A model generated the notes under the pieces. That model had not been told where the DNA came from. It was given only the letters and a program-made list of their open reading frames with translations, and ran no database searches. A program made the position numbers and the translations under genes. A stretch of DNA of 64,000 nt from Owenia fusiformis (Eukaryota; Annelida; Polychaeta; Sabellida; Oweniidae): contig CAIIXF020000009.1 in NCBI GenBank assembly GCA_903813345.2, positions 20,547,759-20,611,758 on the forward strand, in the 5' to 3' direction. Of the stretch, positions 49,801-61,800 are shown piece after piece (the stretch's first letter is position 1; the number at the start of each line of letters is the position of its first letter).

Positions 49801-52800
49801 CATTGTAAGCAAAATCCCATGACATTTTTAGAACAAACATGTTTCAGTATCATATGTCTAGGAAAATGTACATGTTTGAAAACAAATAGTTCAGGAGACA
49901 ACATAATCGTCGATTAAATAACTCACTTAAGTTACGTAAACGGAACTTCAAAAAACGGTAAGATCTGCATTTCTTACCGATTCTGTAATCGAGTGGATCA
50001 CCAGTGTTCATGTTGCACATACCACATCTTGCTTTTGTATTGCATTTTGCTTTGTCTATGTTCTGGTGAGTTTTCAAAGCCCAGATGCTGCTTGAAACGC
50101 TAAGTTTAGAAAGCTTCTTCGATATATTATACTTACCTAAATCAGTAGACTTAGACACAAATCTTCTTTTCAATACTTATTGAAGCTTAAAAAGGTTCAT
50201 ATAGAAATTAAATTAATTAAAGTTGAAATAGTTATTTTTGGCTCACACAGTATATTGGACCAACAGGACATCTGTCCATTTATCCAACCATCCATCTATC
50301 AACATTTATTAAAAGGATCCATCAGGTAGATTAATTTCAAATTATGATAAGTTCGTTCCAAAGTCTATTGATGGTTTAGTAACAATCTATAAATGAGACA
50401 CATTTAGGTTATTTGGATCAGAATTATACGACAAACACCACCCTTTTAATGCTCATATCAGTATTGGGGCTTCAGCACATTTTTGAATAGAAAGCACGAT
50501 GTCTAAAATGGAGTTCTGTGCTCAGGTTCACACATGTAATACTTACTGAACAAATCACACAATTATTCATTATTTTATTCAAAGTTTCAGTACTTTTTTC
50601 ACAGCTTGAGCTTACAGTAGGCCTCTAAATGATTTTTTTGTCGAATGCAAAATTCTACCTGGCTTATTTTGAGGTAGTTATTTGCTTCCACTAGGTAGGC
50701 CTTGTTATATGTATTAAACCAACAATCTTGCACATACACAGGTACTTCAAGGTCCAATACCTAGAATATAATGTCGGTTTAAGAGTTAGTCAGAATTTAA
50801 TAGATTTTTTTGGTGATGCGAGAATAGTCTAGAGCCTTATACAGTAGTATTTGTCCATGTTTGGATGGATAAGCATCCACTGAATTCGTATTATGTTTCA
50901 TTTTAGAAGGTCCTTTTGATACTATTGCTTTATCTTAAAGGTGAAAAAAATTATTAGATTTTCTCGTTGATTTTTGTTACCCTATGCATTAGATGAAAAA
51001 AATACAGTAGTTTGATGTTTTTACTGTGACTTGAATTGGGTATCAAAATGTATTTAAATCTCATTTGTAAGTTAAATTACACACATCTTCCTTTAGAATT
51101 TGGTGCATATGTAGGTTCATTATAATCTTAGGGAATTGTCTTGATATTTAGAGATTCCCATGTTATGAAAAAGAAGCTTTCATTTGAACTTTATAAGTTT
51201 AAACTTTCTGTGCCTTCAAGAACAACACTTTGAAATGGTGATGAAGCTTGTGAATACAAGTACATGTACATTTATATTTTTGTAGAATTCCAAAGTGGCT
51301 GAGCTGTCTCTCACGAAGAAAACATGCCCTGTTTGTGGAAGTGACAATTGTGGCAGACACAGGTATATCTTTAATGCAAACATTTTATATCACACTGGGC
51401 GACAATAGCAAAAAAATTATTAACATATGTTGTATAAATGTTTGATTGCAATGAAAATATTAAGTGTCATGTTGTCAATATTCTTGAATTGCTCTAGGCT
51501 ATTTAAAAGTTTGTTTGTTCATTGTTCTTAATTGAGTCCAATTTAGAAATGAACCTTAGATCAGGAAGACTCTAGTGCAGTAAGTGTTCCTTTATTCAAA
51601 CTTTTCCTCTTGATTTTCAGACCAGAATTGAATCTTGTTGCCCTCCAACCCTGGCACAATCTCAAAATACCAGAGAGAGTGGATGAAGCTATTGAAGAAG
51701 TAAGCAAAATAAGATATCTATTTGAAATCTAAAAAAAATTGAACTGAAAAAACTTAAAAAGAATCTTTAATTGAAAACAAGTCGATTCATGCTTGTCACA
51801 CTTGCGACTTTAGATATTGCAAGTGCAGATATTATAATTATACCGAATGATGCTCATAAAATAATTGTTGATTGACACATTACTCCATGTAACGGAACCA
51901 AGACTTTCGAATCCCTGAATGCACAATGCTTTTCAAAATCCATATTTGAACACTTGAAATTTTGAGCATGATATTTACTTATTGAACACCCTGTATATTT
52001 AGTTCCTGAACCTGGTGCTGAAGAACTTTGTGTACACCTGGTACCAAGACCTCAGTGAGGATGAAGCATTTGTGGATGACATGAGGGCCAGTCTTAGGTT
52101 CATTGTTGCAGTCTTCCTGAGGAGGGCACAAAAAGTGAGTTTTTCCAATACTCAATTCATCATTTGATAAGTGGGAGTGTTTTCAGAGCAGGTCTGCTCA
52201 AAACTCTGCCTTGATTTGAATTTTGTTGCTAAATCTTTTAACGTTCCAATTATTTATTACATGTAGTATTAGACCAGGGCATTTTTATCATTGATGTTCT
52301 GATTATGTCTTGTAAGTAATATGTTGTTTTTCAGATTGACATTCCAACACTTATAACAGACAAGCTGATGAGACATGCTATAAGGCATCTAGATTGTCAC
52401 CTCCAAGCCAGAAAAAAGGTAGATTTACCGAGAATGTGATTTGCTTTTTCATATTTTTGATTTGCAGTGTAAGCAATGCCACATTTAATTAAAGTACAGT
52501 AAAAATATTGAATTATAATATCTATTATATTATGTGAATCAAAATGATAAACATAGCTCACACATCTAATGATGGATAACAAAAACAGAACCTATCATCA
52601 TATGCATTGGTATTGCAAAAACAGAGCCTATCATCACATACATTGATATTGCAAAAACAGAGCCTATCATCACATACATTGATATTGCAAAAACAGAGCC
52701 TATCATCACATACATTGATATTACATACAATCCAACCTATTCCATGACATATGCTAATTCCCCTAATTTGGAAAAATGGGCAAGTCCAAAAACAACAGGA

Positions 52801-55800
52801 TAACCTGAATCCCTCTAGGTCAACTGACCTAACACCCCTTTATATGCTATATCTTCATAATTGTACTTGCCTATGTATGGAAAAGTGGAAAAATTTTAGA
52901 GTCCAGTTTTTTACTCTATCTGCTAGAAGTTTCTTAGATAATTGGTAAATTGATGGCAGATATATGCAGGACTAGGGGTTACCAGCTTGTTACGGGAACC
53001 TAGTCAACGTGATAGTCTACAGAGGTCGGAAAATCTACAATCTGAACTGGCACAGATGACAGCAAGGTGCTTATTAGAAGCATGCACAACTTGAGTAGCA
53101 GTTTACTGAGGGAGTTGGTGCCCACCATTCCATGGTAGATCTTCAAGACTATACCTCAGCAGGGCCTCCTCAGCAGCAGAAGAAGGTACTTGGACAGAGT
53201 CACAAGTCATTCTTCAGTGCAGTGAGCTCATTTGTGGTTGTATTTTAGTGTACTTCTAACACTAGAAACAGGTCAGTTTTTAGGTAATCCTTCCATGGAT
53301 TTTATTTTCAAACTACACGCTTAGCTAACAGTCAACTTTAGGTTAGCCTAGCTTGTCTTTGGGACAATAAGTTCAGACCCATTTGAACTTTATTTGACCC
53401 CTACTGGCTTGTATTATCTTTTTTGTAAAGGTTTTTCACTCATACCTTGAACCTTTCTGTAAGGGACCTTTACTCTTTAACCCTATACTAGTATACTTTT
53501 ACTAGCCCTAGGGTTCTAATCCTTTGAGTTCATGACTATACTATTGTGTAGTATATTATGTAATGATGGCCTTCTAGGTTCATAAGGTTATTCCCCTTAT
53601 TCATGCACCTACAGTAGCTTTGTTGGAGTTCATTGTTTTGAATGACTATTTCCTTAGTTTTTCACTCAGTAATCATTACATTCAACCTGTGCTTATCCAC
53701 TGAACAGTGTTTTCTTTTTTTGAAATGTTGTGTTCAGGGATTATGAATAGGTGGAGTTTTTCTAAGAACTCTACTTATTGATGAGTGTAAATTATTAGTA
53801 TTGAAAGATCTTTTTGCTGATCTTTCTTGTTTCTTTGTCTTACTTTTTTTTTACTCGGGAATTAGTCTCAACTTTGTTTCTAGTTTAGTAACAAGCTTGA
53901 CTAGATAACATATTTTTCAGTTGGATTGAATCTACATTGTTCATAGATGTAGTTAATTCTCATCTTTTTTCACAATCACTTTACACCCTTTGTAGGGTTC
54001 TTGGTTCCAGCACTTTATGGAATTGTGTGGTTTAGCAGTCAATTAATTTAAAATATTAGTTTTTTGACATTTAAGAGATGTGAACGTTTCATTCACTTGC
54101 TACTCTTCACATCACTTGTTTTCTATGTTCTGTTTGTTTTCTGCTTACAGATACACTCAGCTTTTACTTTTGTATTTCTTATTCATCAACTATTTTTAGG
54201 TCTAATTTTACATTCGTGTAAAATTAGTTAGTTTACAGAAGCCTTACTTTAATATACATTGAATGGCTCATTAATGCCTTCTGGTCACAACGTATTCATT
54301 CTTTATTTATACCAGGGCATAGGATGTTTGTTCTACAATCATTTTGGATATCTTGGTTTTCAAATCTTGTTTCATTATTTTTAATTTTACAAGGATAATT
54401 TTTACTAAGTTTTTGTTTGTTTGTTTGTTTGTACTTTTGTGTCTCTTTATGGAGATCTACATTATTGTTTATCTACATATCTCAGGTCCACTCTGTGTCT
54501 TAGAATCTTTTGGTTAGTTTTACCCTAACCACAGTTTTTTAAGGAGTGGCTCACCTTAAAATATGCTTCATACTCTTGAACAGCTACTTATCAATCACTC
54601 CTTTTCTGGTATTGATTGGTTTCATGCATATTTTCTAAGTAACTATATGTTTCTTTATAAGCTGTGTACCTTCACACATGTTTGAATCTTGTCTTAAATT
54701 GATAAGATCATGAGTTTATTGATTGAAATATATTTTTATATTTTTCAATCAACAGTAGAAGAGAGGATTCTACACATCGGTTCAGGTTCTTTATACCATG
54801 AATCTTGTGTTTAAACATGCTTCTAAGTGATGGGCTCTCATTTTTATTATCTGGAGCCTGTTTTCTTTCATTTTCGTTCTTATTCATAACCATAGTACTT
54901 ATTCATTTGTGGATTGGTTATTATTTTCAAACAAGGTGGTTTTCATCTAATATTGAAAACACATCCCTTTGATTGTGAAAGTTGCCTTTGTGGTTTTCGG
55001 GCCTGGATTGCTTTACGGTTTCACTCCAGTTCCAGACTTCATTTGGTCTTATATTTTTTACTAGTTCATGTTCATAGTACTAATACTACTATTTAACTAG
55101 TAAAAGGCTGGTAGTTTTAACCACTTGGATAAACTGACCATGTTTTTTTTGGATATAGTTTTTTCCCCTGAGAAACTGCGAGTCACTTTTATTGTGGAAT
55201 TCATCTTTGTGGTCTTTGGGCCTGGATTGCCTTCAGGTATCACTCCAGTTCCAGACTCCTTTTGGTCTTATTTTATTACTAGTTCATGTTCATAGTACGT
55301 ATACTTCTACTTAACTAGAACAGGCTGGTAGATTTAACCAATTGGATAAACTAATCATGTTTTATGATATTGTTTTTTCCATTGAGAAACTACAAGTCAC
55401 CTTATTTATGGAATTAATCTTGGGCTTTTTGGGCCTGGATTGCTTTAAGGTTTCACTTCAGTCCAGACTTCATTTGGTTTTTATATTATTACTAGTTCAT
55501 GTTCATAGTACTAATACTACTATTTAACTAGTAAAAGGCTGGAAGTTTTAACCAAATGGATAAACTTATCATGTTTTTTATGATATAGTTTTTTCCCTTG
55601 AGCAACTGCAAGTTTGGCTTAAGACTACTGAAAAGTAATGTTCTTGGACCAAGCGTTGTATGGATCCAACATTTGACTGGTAGACACATGCAGTAGTACT
55701 TCGATGACCATGCGGGCCTGATGTTTATGCTGTTGATACTAGAGTTTCAACTCCAAGCCAAGTTTGATCTACAAAGGTTATGCTCCAAGTCAAGAACTTT

Positions 55801-58800
55801 GTGGATCCAGCACTACCTTACTACATACTGCAGTAGTGTTCCTAAACACCTACATCCATGATGTATGCTCTTGGTAGCTTTAGACAGACCCGGGAGAAAA
55901 GCGGACTATTCTTGTCAACCAGTGATGCCAACTACAAACCTGGATGAATTTAAAGGTTACGTTTTTGGACACAGATTTTGGTGGATCTAGCACTACTATA
56001 CTCTCATACTATACTAGTAGTGCTTCTTTTTGTAGCAGTATCTACGTTCAATGCTGTTATACATGTACTCTTATAGACAGATAGATGTACTATCCATTGA
56101 AGATACCACTAGTCTGCCTTTTGCAAGCCTGTGAAGAACATTTAAAAGTTTTTGGTTCCAGGCCAAGAATTTTGTTGATCCAGTGAGGTTCTGAATTCTT
56201 CTGCAGTATTCTGTCAATATGCAGCACTAGCTATGATGTTTGCTGTTTACAACCTGGACAGATGGATGTTCTAACCACAATCCAATAGTCGAATACAACA
56301 ATTGAAGGTTGCATTCCAAGCCAAGCTCTTCGTGGGAACAACACTTAGCAGTGCTTTGATGGCAGTAGAATACTTTCTGTTATGCTATGGCCACTATAGA
56401 CAATCATATCAGTGATATCCTCACCTTCTTAAAGAACCAACAAATGCAAGCTTGTTTCCAACCACCTTTAGATTCATCTCCTTACTAATCCTTCATAGAT
56501 AAGTATGGACCTGTATGCTGTTCTACTTTGTGCTTGATGTGCCACTGTGTCTACTAGGGTAGCTGTGTTACAGTTTTATACAGATGGATAGACTGTCTAG
56601 ATGCACTAGTTTGTCCATTGAACAACTTGTTTTGGCCAGATGGAAGATGTCTCTTCTTGCCCAGGTCAGCAGTAATGGTTGATCTGTTCTATGATGAATA
56701 CTAATTGGTACTACAAAGAAGATGGTTTGACTTATCCTTGTAGTTATCTGGTGACTGTACCAACCTCGACTGGCTGGGTCTACGGAGGTGTCTTGCTCCA
56801 TGTAACTTTGTTATGGATCCAAAAGAAGAAGCACTTAGCAGATGTGTAGTGGTATTGTTCTATGTCGTTAAACCATTCTACAAGTTGGCTGAAACGGCTT
56901 TATGATCATCGCTGGTCCAGACTTGATGTTTATTCAACTAACATCCAACTCTGAGAGCAGATACAAGACAAGCTGTAGTGTGTACCACCTCACTTTGTAT
57001 GCAAGACTGGTTCCTTTAGGACCCTGTGCTGTGACTCATGGTAGTTGATTTAGTTGGCAGTTTCCTAGAATTCCAATGGATGAAAGGATGATGCCTTTGT
57101 CTACACTGACAAGAACTACAACAATGGCTTGGATTAACTCATGTATATCTCATCCAAGCTGCAGGTGGGTCTACAGCTTCAAGAACTATATACAACTTTA
57201 AGTACTCTGCAACTTGTTACCAACTCAGTATTGCACTGTTGTCTGGTGATTGGAACACTGGGTGGACTTGGTTTGTCTTTATCTTGTACACAGCCATTCC
57301 TTGTCTATCCAGTTCTTGTGTAAGTGGAACTGTTTTGCAGAAGGGTTCAACTCAACCAGCTTGTGACCTGGACCTTTGAAGAACTACAAGGTTGCCTCGT
57401 TTGGTTAAACGGCCCATCCTTGGCTAACCAGTTCTATTCATAGGAGTTATTCGCAACCCTTAGATGGGTAAGGATACTCACTGTGAAAGGACATACAGTC
57501 TCCCAGATGTGTAGCTGAACTGTTTTGCAGAAGGGTTCAACTCAACTAGCTTGTGACCTGGACCCTTGAAGAACTGCAAGGTTGCCTCGTTTGGTTAAAC
57601 GGCCCATCCTTGGTTAACCAGTCTCTATTCATAGGAGTTGGTCATTACCCTTAGATGGCTAAGACTGCTCACTATGATAGGACAATAACAGTTATACAGA
57701 TGTGTCACAGCCTCTGCCTTACAATGGATGACGGTGGCTGTTCTACTAGGGATCACTATGGTTTGTGAGATCAGAGTACTTTTTGGTAATATGAATTTAC
57801 TTTTTATTATAAGTACTTGTGTATATATATTTATTATACTTTTGGCTTAATCGGGGTCCCACCTCCTTTACTTTGAATTCAGCATATGTCATGGAATAGG
57901 TTGGATTGTATGTAATTGAGAAATTTTACAAGTAAATTTTCTATTAATTACAATACAAACCTATTCCATGACCATAGGCCCACCCGGCCTCCCCGCAGTA
58001 TTTTTAAGTTTTACTGCGTACAATTATGAAGATATAGCATATAAAGGGGTGTTAGGTCAGTTGACCTAGAGGGATTCAGGTTATCCTGTTGTTTTTGGAC
58101 TTGCCCATTTTTCCAAATTAGGGGTATTAGCATATGTCATGGAATAGGTTTGTATTGTAATTAATAGAAAATTTACTTGTAAAATTTCTCAATTGCAAAA
58201 ACAGAGCCTATCATCACATACATTGATATTGCAAAAACAGAACCTATCATCATATGCATTGATATTGCAAAAACAGAGCCTATCATCATATACATTGATA
58301 TTGCAAAAACAGAGCCTATCATCACATACATTGATATTGCAAAAACAGAGCCTATCATCATATACATTGATATTGCTAAAACAGAGCCTATCATCACATA
58401 CATTGATATTGCAAAAACAGAGCCTATCATCACATACATTGATATTGCAAAAACAGAGCCTATCATCATATACATTGATATTGCAAAAACAGAGCCTATC
58501 ATCACATACATTGATATTGCAAAAACAGAGCCTATCATCATATACATTGATATTGCAAAAACAGAGCCTATAATCACATACATTGATATTGCAAAAACAG
58601 AGCCTATCATCATATACATTGATATTGCAAAAACAGAGCCTATCATCATATACATTGATATTGCAAAAATAGAGCCTATCATCATATACATTGATATTGC
58701 AAAAACAGAGCCTATCATCACATACATTGATATTGCAAAAACAGAGCCTATCATCATATACATTGATATTGCAAAAACAGAGCCTATCATCACATACATT

Positions 58801-61800
58801 GATATTGCAAAAACAGAGCCTATCATCATATACATTGATATTGCAAAAACAGAGCCTATCATCATATACATTGATATTGCAAAAACAGAGCCTATCATCA
58901 TATACATTGATATTGCAAAAACAGAGCCTATCATCACATACATTGATATTGCAAAAACAGAGCCTATCATCATATACATTGATATTGCAAAAACAGAGCC
59001 TATCATCACATACATTGATATTGCTAAAACAGAGCCTATCATCACATACATTGATATTGCAAAAACAGAGCCTATCATCACATACATTGATATTGCAAAA
59101 ACAGAGCCTATCATCATATACATTGATATTGCAAAAACAGAGCCTATCATCATATACATTGATATTGCAAAAACAGAGCCTATCATCACATACATTGATA
59201 TTGCAAAAACAGAGCCTATCATCATATACATTGATATTGCAAAAACAGAGCCTATAATCACATACATTGATATTGCAAAAACAGAGCCTATCATCATATA
59301 CATTGATATTGCAAAAACAGAGCCTATCATCATATACATTGATATTGCAAAAATAGAGCCTATCATCATATACATTGATATTGCAAAAACAGAGCCTATC
59401 ATCACATACATTGATATTGCAAAAACAGAGCCTATCATCATATACATTGATATTGCAAAAACAGAGCCTATCATCATATACATTGATATTGCAAAAACAG
59501 AGCCTATCATCATATACATTGATATACACTCCCCTCCATAAGAGTGGCAGCTGGAAGTCCCCCTTCGGATCATTTATTAAACCCTGTTCATGTTTTGAGA
59601 TTTCAAAATATTCATCATTTTATCATAAGATTCAGAACTATTGTCATTAACCTCTTGAATCCCAGGCATTAGAGTCAGAATTTTTGAAACCTTTTGATAT
59701 TTTACTACAACCTATCCAATTTTAGATGCTCAACTTAGTCAAATTTGACGGCAGAGATCATTTCAACACATTTTATAACAATTTTAGTGTAAATAGGATA
59801 AAAAATTCAAATTAGAGCAAATTTAGTGAAAAATTTTGTGACAGATTTTCTTGTCACTCTGGGTTTCAAGGTCATTTCTGAGGTGACGAGAAATATCATC
59901 ACTCCAGGTAGGCAAGAGGTTAAGAAACAAAATTAAGATTCAAACATTAACATGTTTAACAAATATAAGCGCTTTCTTTTATATGTAGTCTAGATGTCAT
60001 TTTAAGAAATTCTGTTAAACCGCAACATATACCCACTAGGGTGTCTAGCGGCTTGTTTTTATAGTGTAAATTATATGAGAATTATGAAATAAATAAATTG
60101 AATTGATGTTTTGATATCTAATGAATGAAGTGATATCTAATGAAAACTATTGGTTGCCAAACCTATGCAGGGAAGTGTATGTTCGCAGGTTTCATTTGCA
60201 ATCAAACTTATTTCTATTTAATACAGGCCCATTTAGCTGGTTACCAAGGTGACCTCCAGCAGGCAACACTAGACTTCTATGGCCCACATCTTCACTGTGC
60301 AATGAGGAACAGGAAGACTGAGCTAGATTATCTACGCAAGGTTTCTGAGGCTATATTTCCTTACATACTTCCCCCACAGTCTTTACACTGCCAGTAAGTC
60401 TATATAATGATCCTATACATTGTAACCACACTCAGTAAATTGGATTAATAAGAAGTTTGGATACCTGACATTATAGAGATTTGTTTCTATTAATTTTACT
60501 ATGTCACCACCAAAAAGTGGTGACATATTGTGATTTTCTCCATTTTTTGTGATGGCGAATAGTGATCGACGGTTGGCGATCAGCGTTTGGTGTCTGTAAC
60601 AAATGGTGGTGACATTTTGCATGATAATGTATTTGTTTATTTTCCAAATATCTTGATGAACAATTGTTGTTGTTTTTTCAGGAGTCTGTTGACTTTACTG
60701 AGAGAGATATTCTCCAGCTCCCTGCTCCTCCCTGCCATGGATGTTATAGCTGATCCTGTAAGTAACATGCAATCAGTCACAATTTAAGAAGATAAACTAT
60801 TTGAATATTGTAAGTTTTTCTTAGATTTTATTTATATCAGAGGTGGCGTTAACGCAATTTTTTACGTTTTTTACTCACATTTTTGCAACTCTGACGCAAA
60901 TATTCATTGTCTACCGAGTTTTTCTGACGCACGTTTGTTTCACATGCAAAATCCCCGCTTGGTACTTGGTTAAATTGATCCCTATACGTGAAAATACGTG
61001 ATTGATCAAATTTATAATTTTGCTAATTCCGGAAATCTAACATTTCGTTCAGCGCAATCGAGCCTCCTTCCTACCGATCGTTTTCTCATTTCGGTATTTC
61101 ATATAATTTTTAAAGCCCTGTGATTCAGATTCAATGATAAACTTGAAAACATTGATCGATCCCTCGATTTGTTTATCTCGTGAAGCACGTTGCTAGGGGG
61201 CGTATCAAAAATGCAATAAAACGAACATAACATTGAACAATAATTTATTAATTTCATACTCCCTTCTAAGGATTTTAGTGATCGTATATTTATCTAAATT
61301 ACCGCATAAAATCTTCCCTTGAATGTTCACACGCTAGATTTACGAACCTTTAGTTTCCTTCGCAAGTTCGCAAAATTCCTTCGCTAAGTTAGCAAGTTTC
61401 CTTGAGCCGTCCCCTTCATCAGCATGCGCAGATGTAAAGCGCAGTAGGTTTATCAATGGTGCTCACAGTGACCGATCTATCGTAAGTTTTCACCAAGTAT
61501 TTTCAATTAACTCCCTCAAGTTAAGATCTTCGATTCACTAGATCTGAAGCTGATCCTATGAAGATAGATAATGGGCACATGAAAATCCAGTCGATCGCAC
61601 ATTAAGGGGGGTAATGATGATAAATTAGGTATGAAAACAAATCTACTTTCGGTTTCATTTGATCAGCTATAATTACAAGATTCTACCGTATTCAATTTAA
61701 ATGATGCCCAGTATTGTGGTCGGACTTATTGCCGTTTTAGACTTTGGAATGATTGCAAAAATGTTGAATTTCAACATGAAACGCTTTGACCCCAATTTGT

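Larger units (their letters stand above)
52720..58194 (+). mobile_element. DIRS-like (tyrosine recombinase type) retroelement, non-autonomous or decayed
   Basis: Inverted terminal repeats of about 145 bp: 52723-52866 and 58018-58164 (reverse complement), sharing CCTATTCCATGACATATGCT and AACAACAGGATAACCTGAAT. The right terminus has a 30-bp extension to 58194. An internal segment at 57881-57972 is complementary to the right end joined to the left end (separate entry). ATT is present once in the uninterrupted minisatellite unit (GATATTGCAAAA) and at both element ends, with no longer target duplication. These are the hallmarks of DIRS elements, which insert through a circular intermediate and a tyrosine recombinase. 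The 5 kb interior has no frame over 80 residues: neither reverse transcriptase nor recombinase is recognisable. It instead holds several tandem repeats. In SNX14 intron 7. Confidence 0.85.

Noticed and set aside
56568-56801. Minus-strand frame with DPASRG, recalling the NPADxASRG motif of some retroelements
   Set aside because: Six residues in an otherwise unsupported frame, on the strand opposite to the expected orientation of the DIRS-like element; too weak to assign.
57080-57130. Plus-strand GDDAFVYTDKNYNNGLD, faintly like a DIRS RNase H start
   Set aside because: Read through frame breaks and stops with no continuing similarity; could be chance. A profile search would be needed.
58192-59525. 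CRISPR-like regular 36-bp repeat
   Set aside because: Units are head to tail with no unique spacers, and the context is an animal intron.
58173-59573. Open frames of 446 and 466 codons on the minus strand and long plus-strand frames
   Set aside because: They are translations of the 36-bp minisatellite. A period divisible by three keeps several frames open on both strands; there is no non-repetitive coding sequence.
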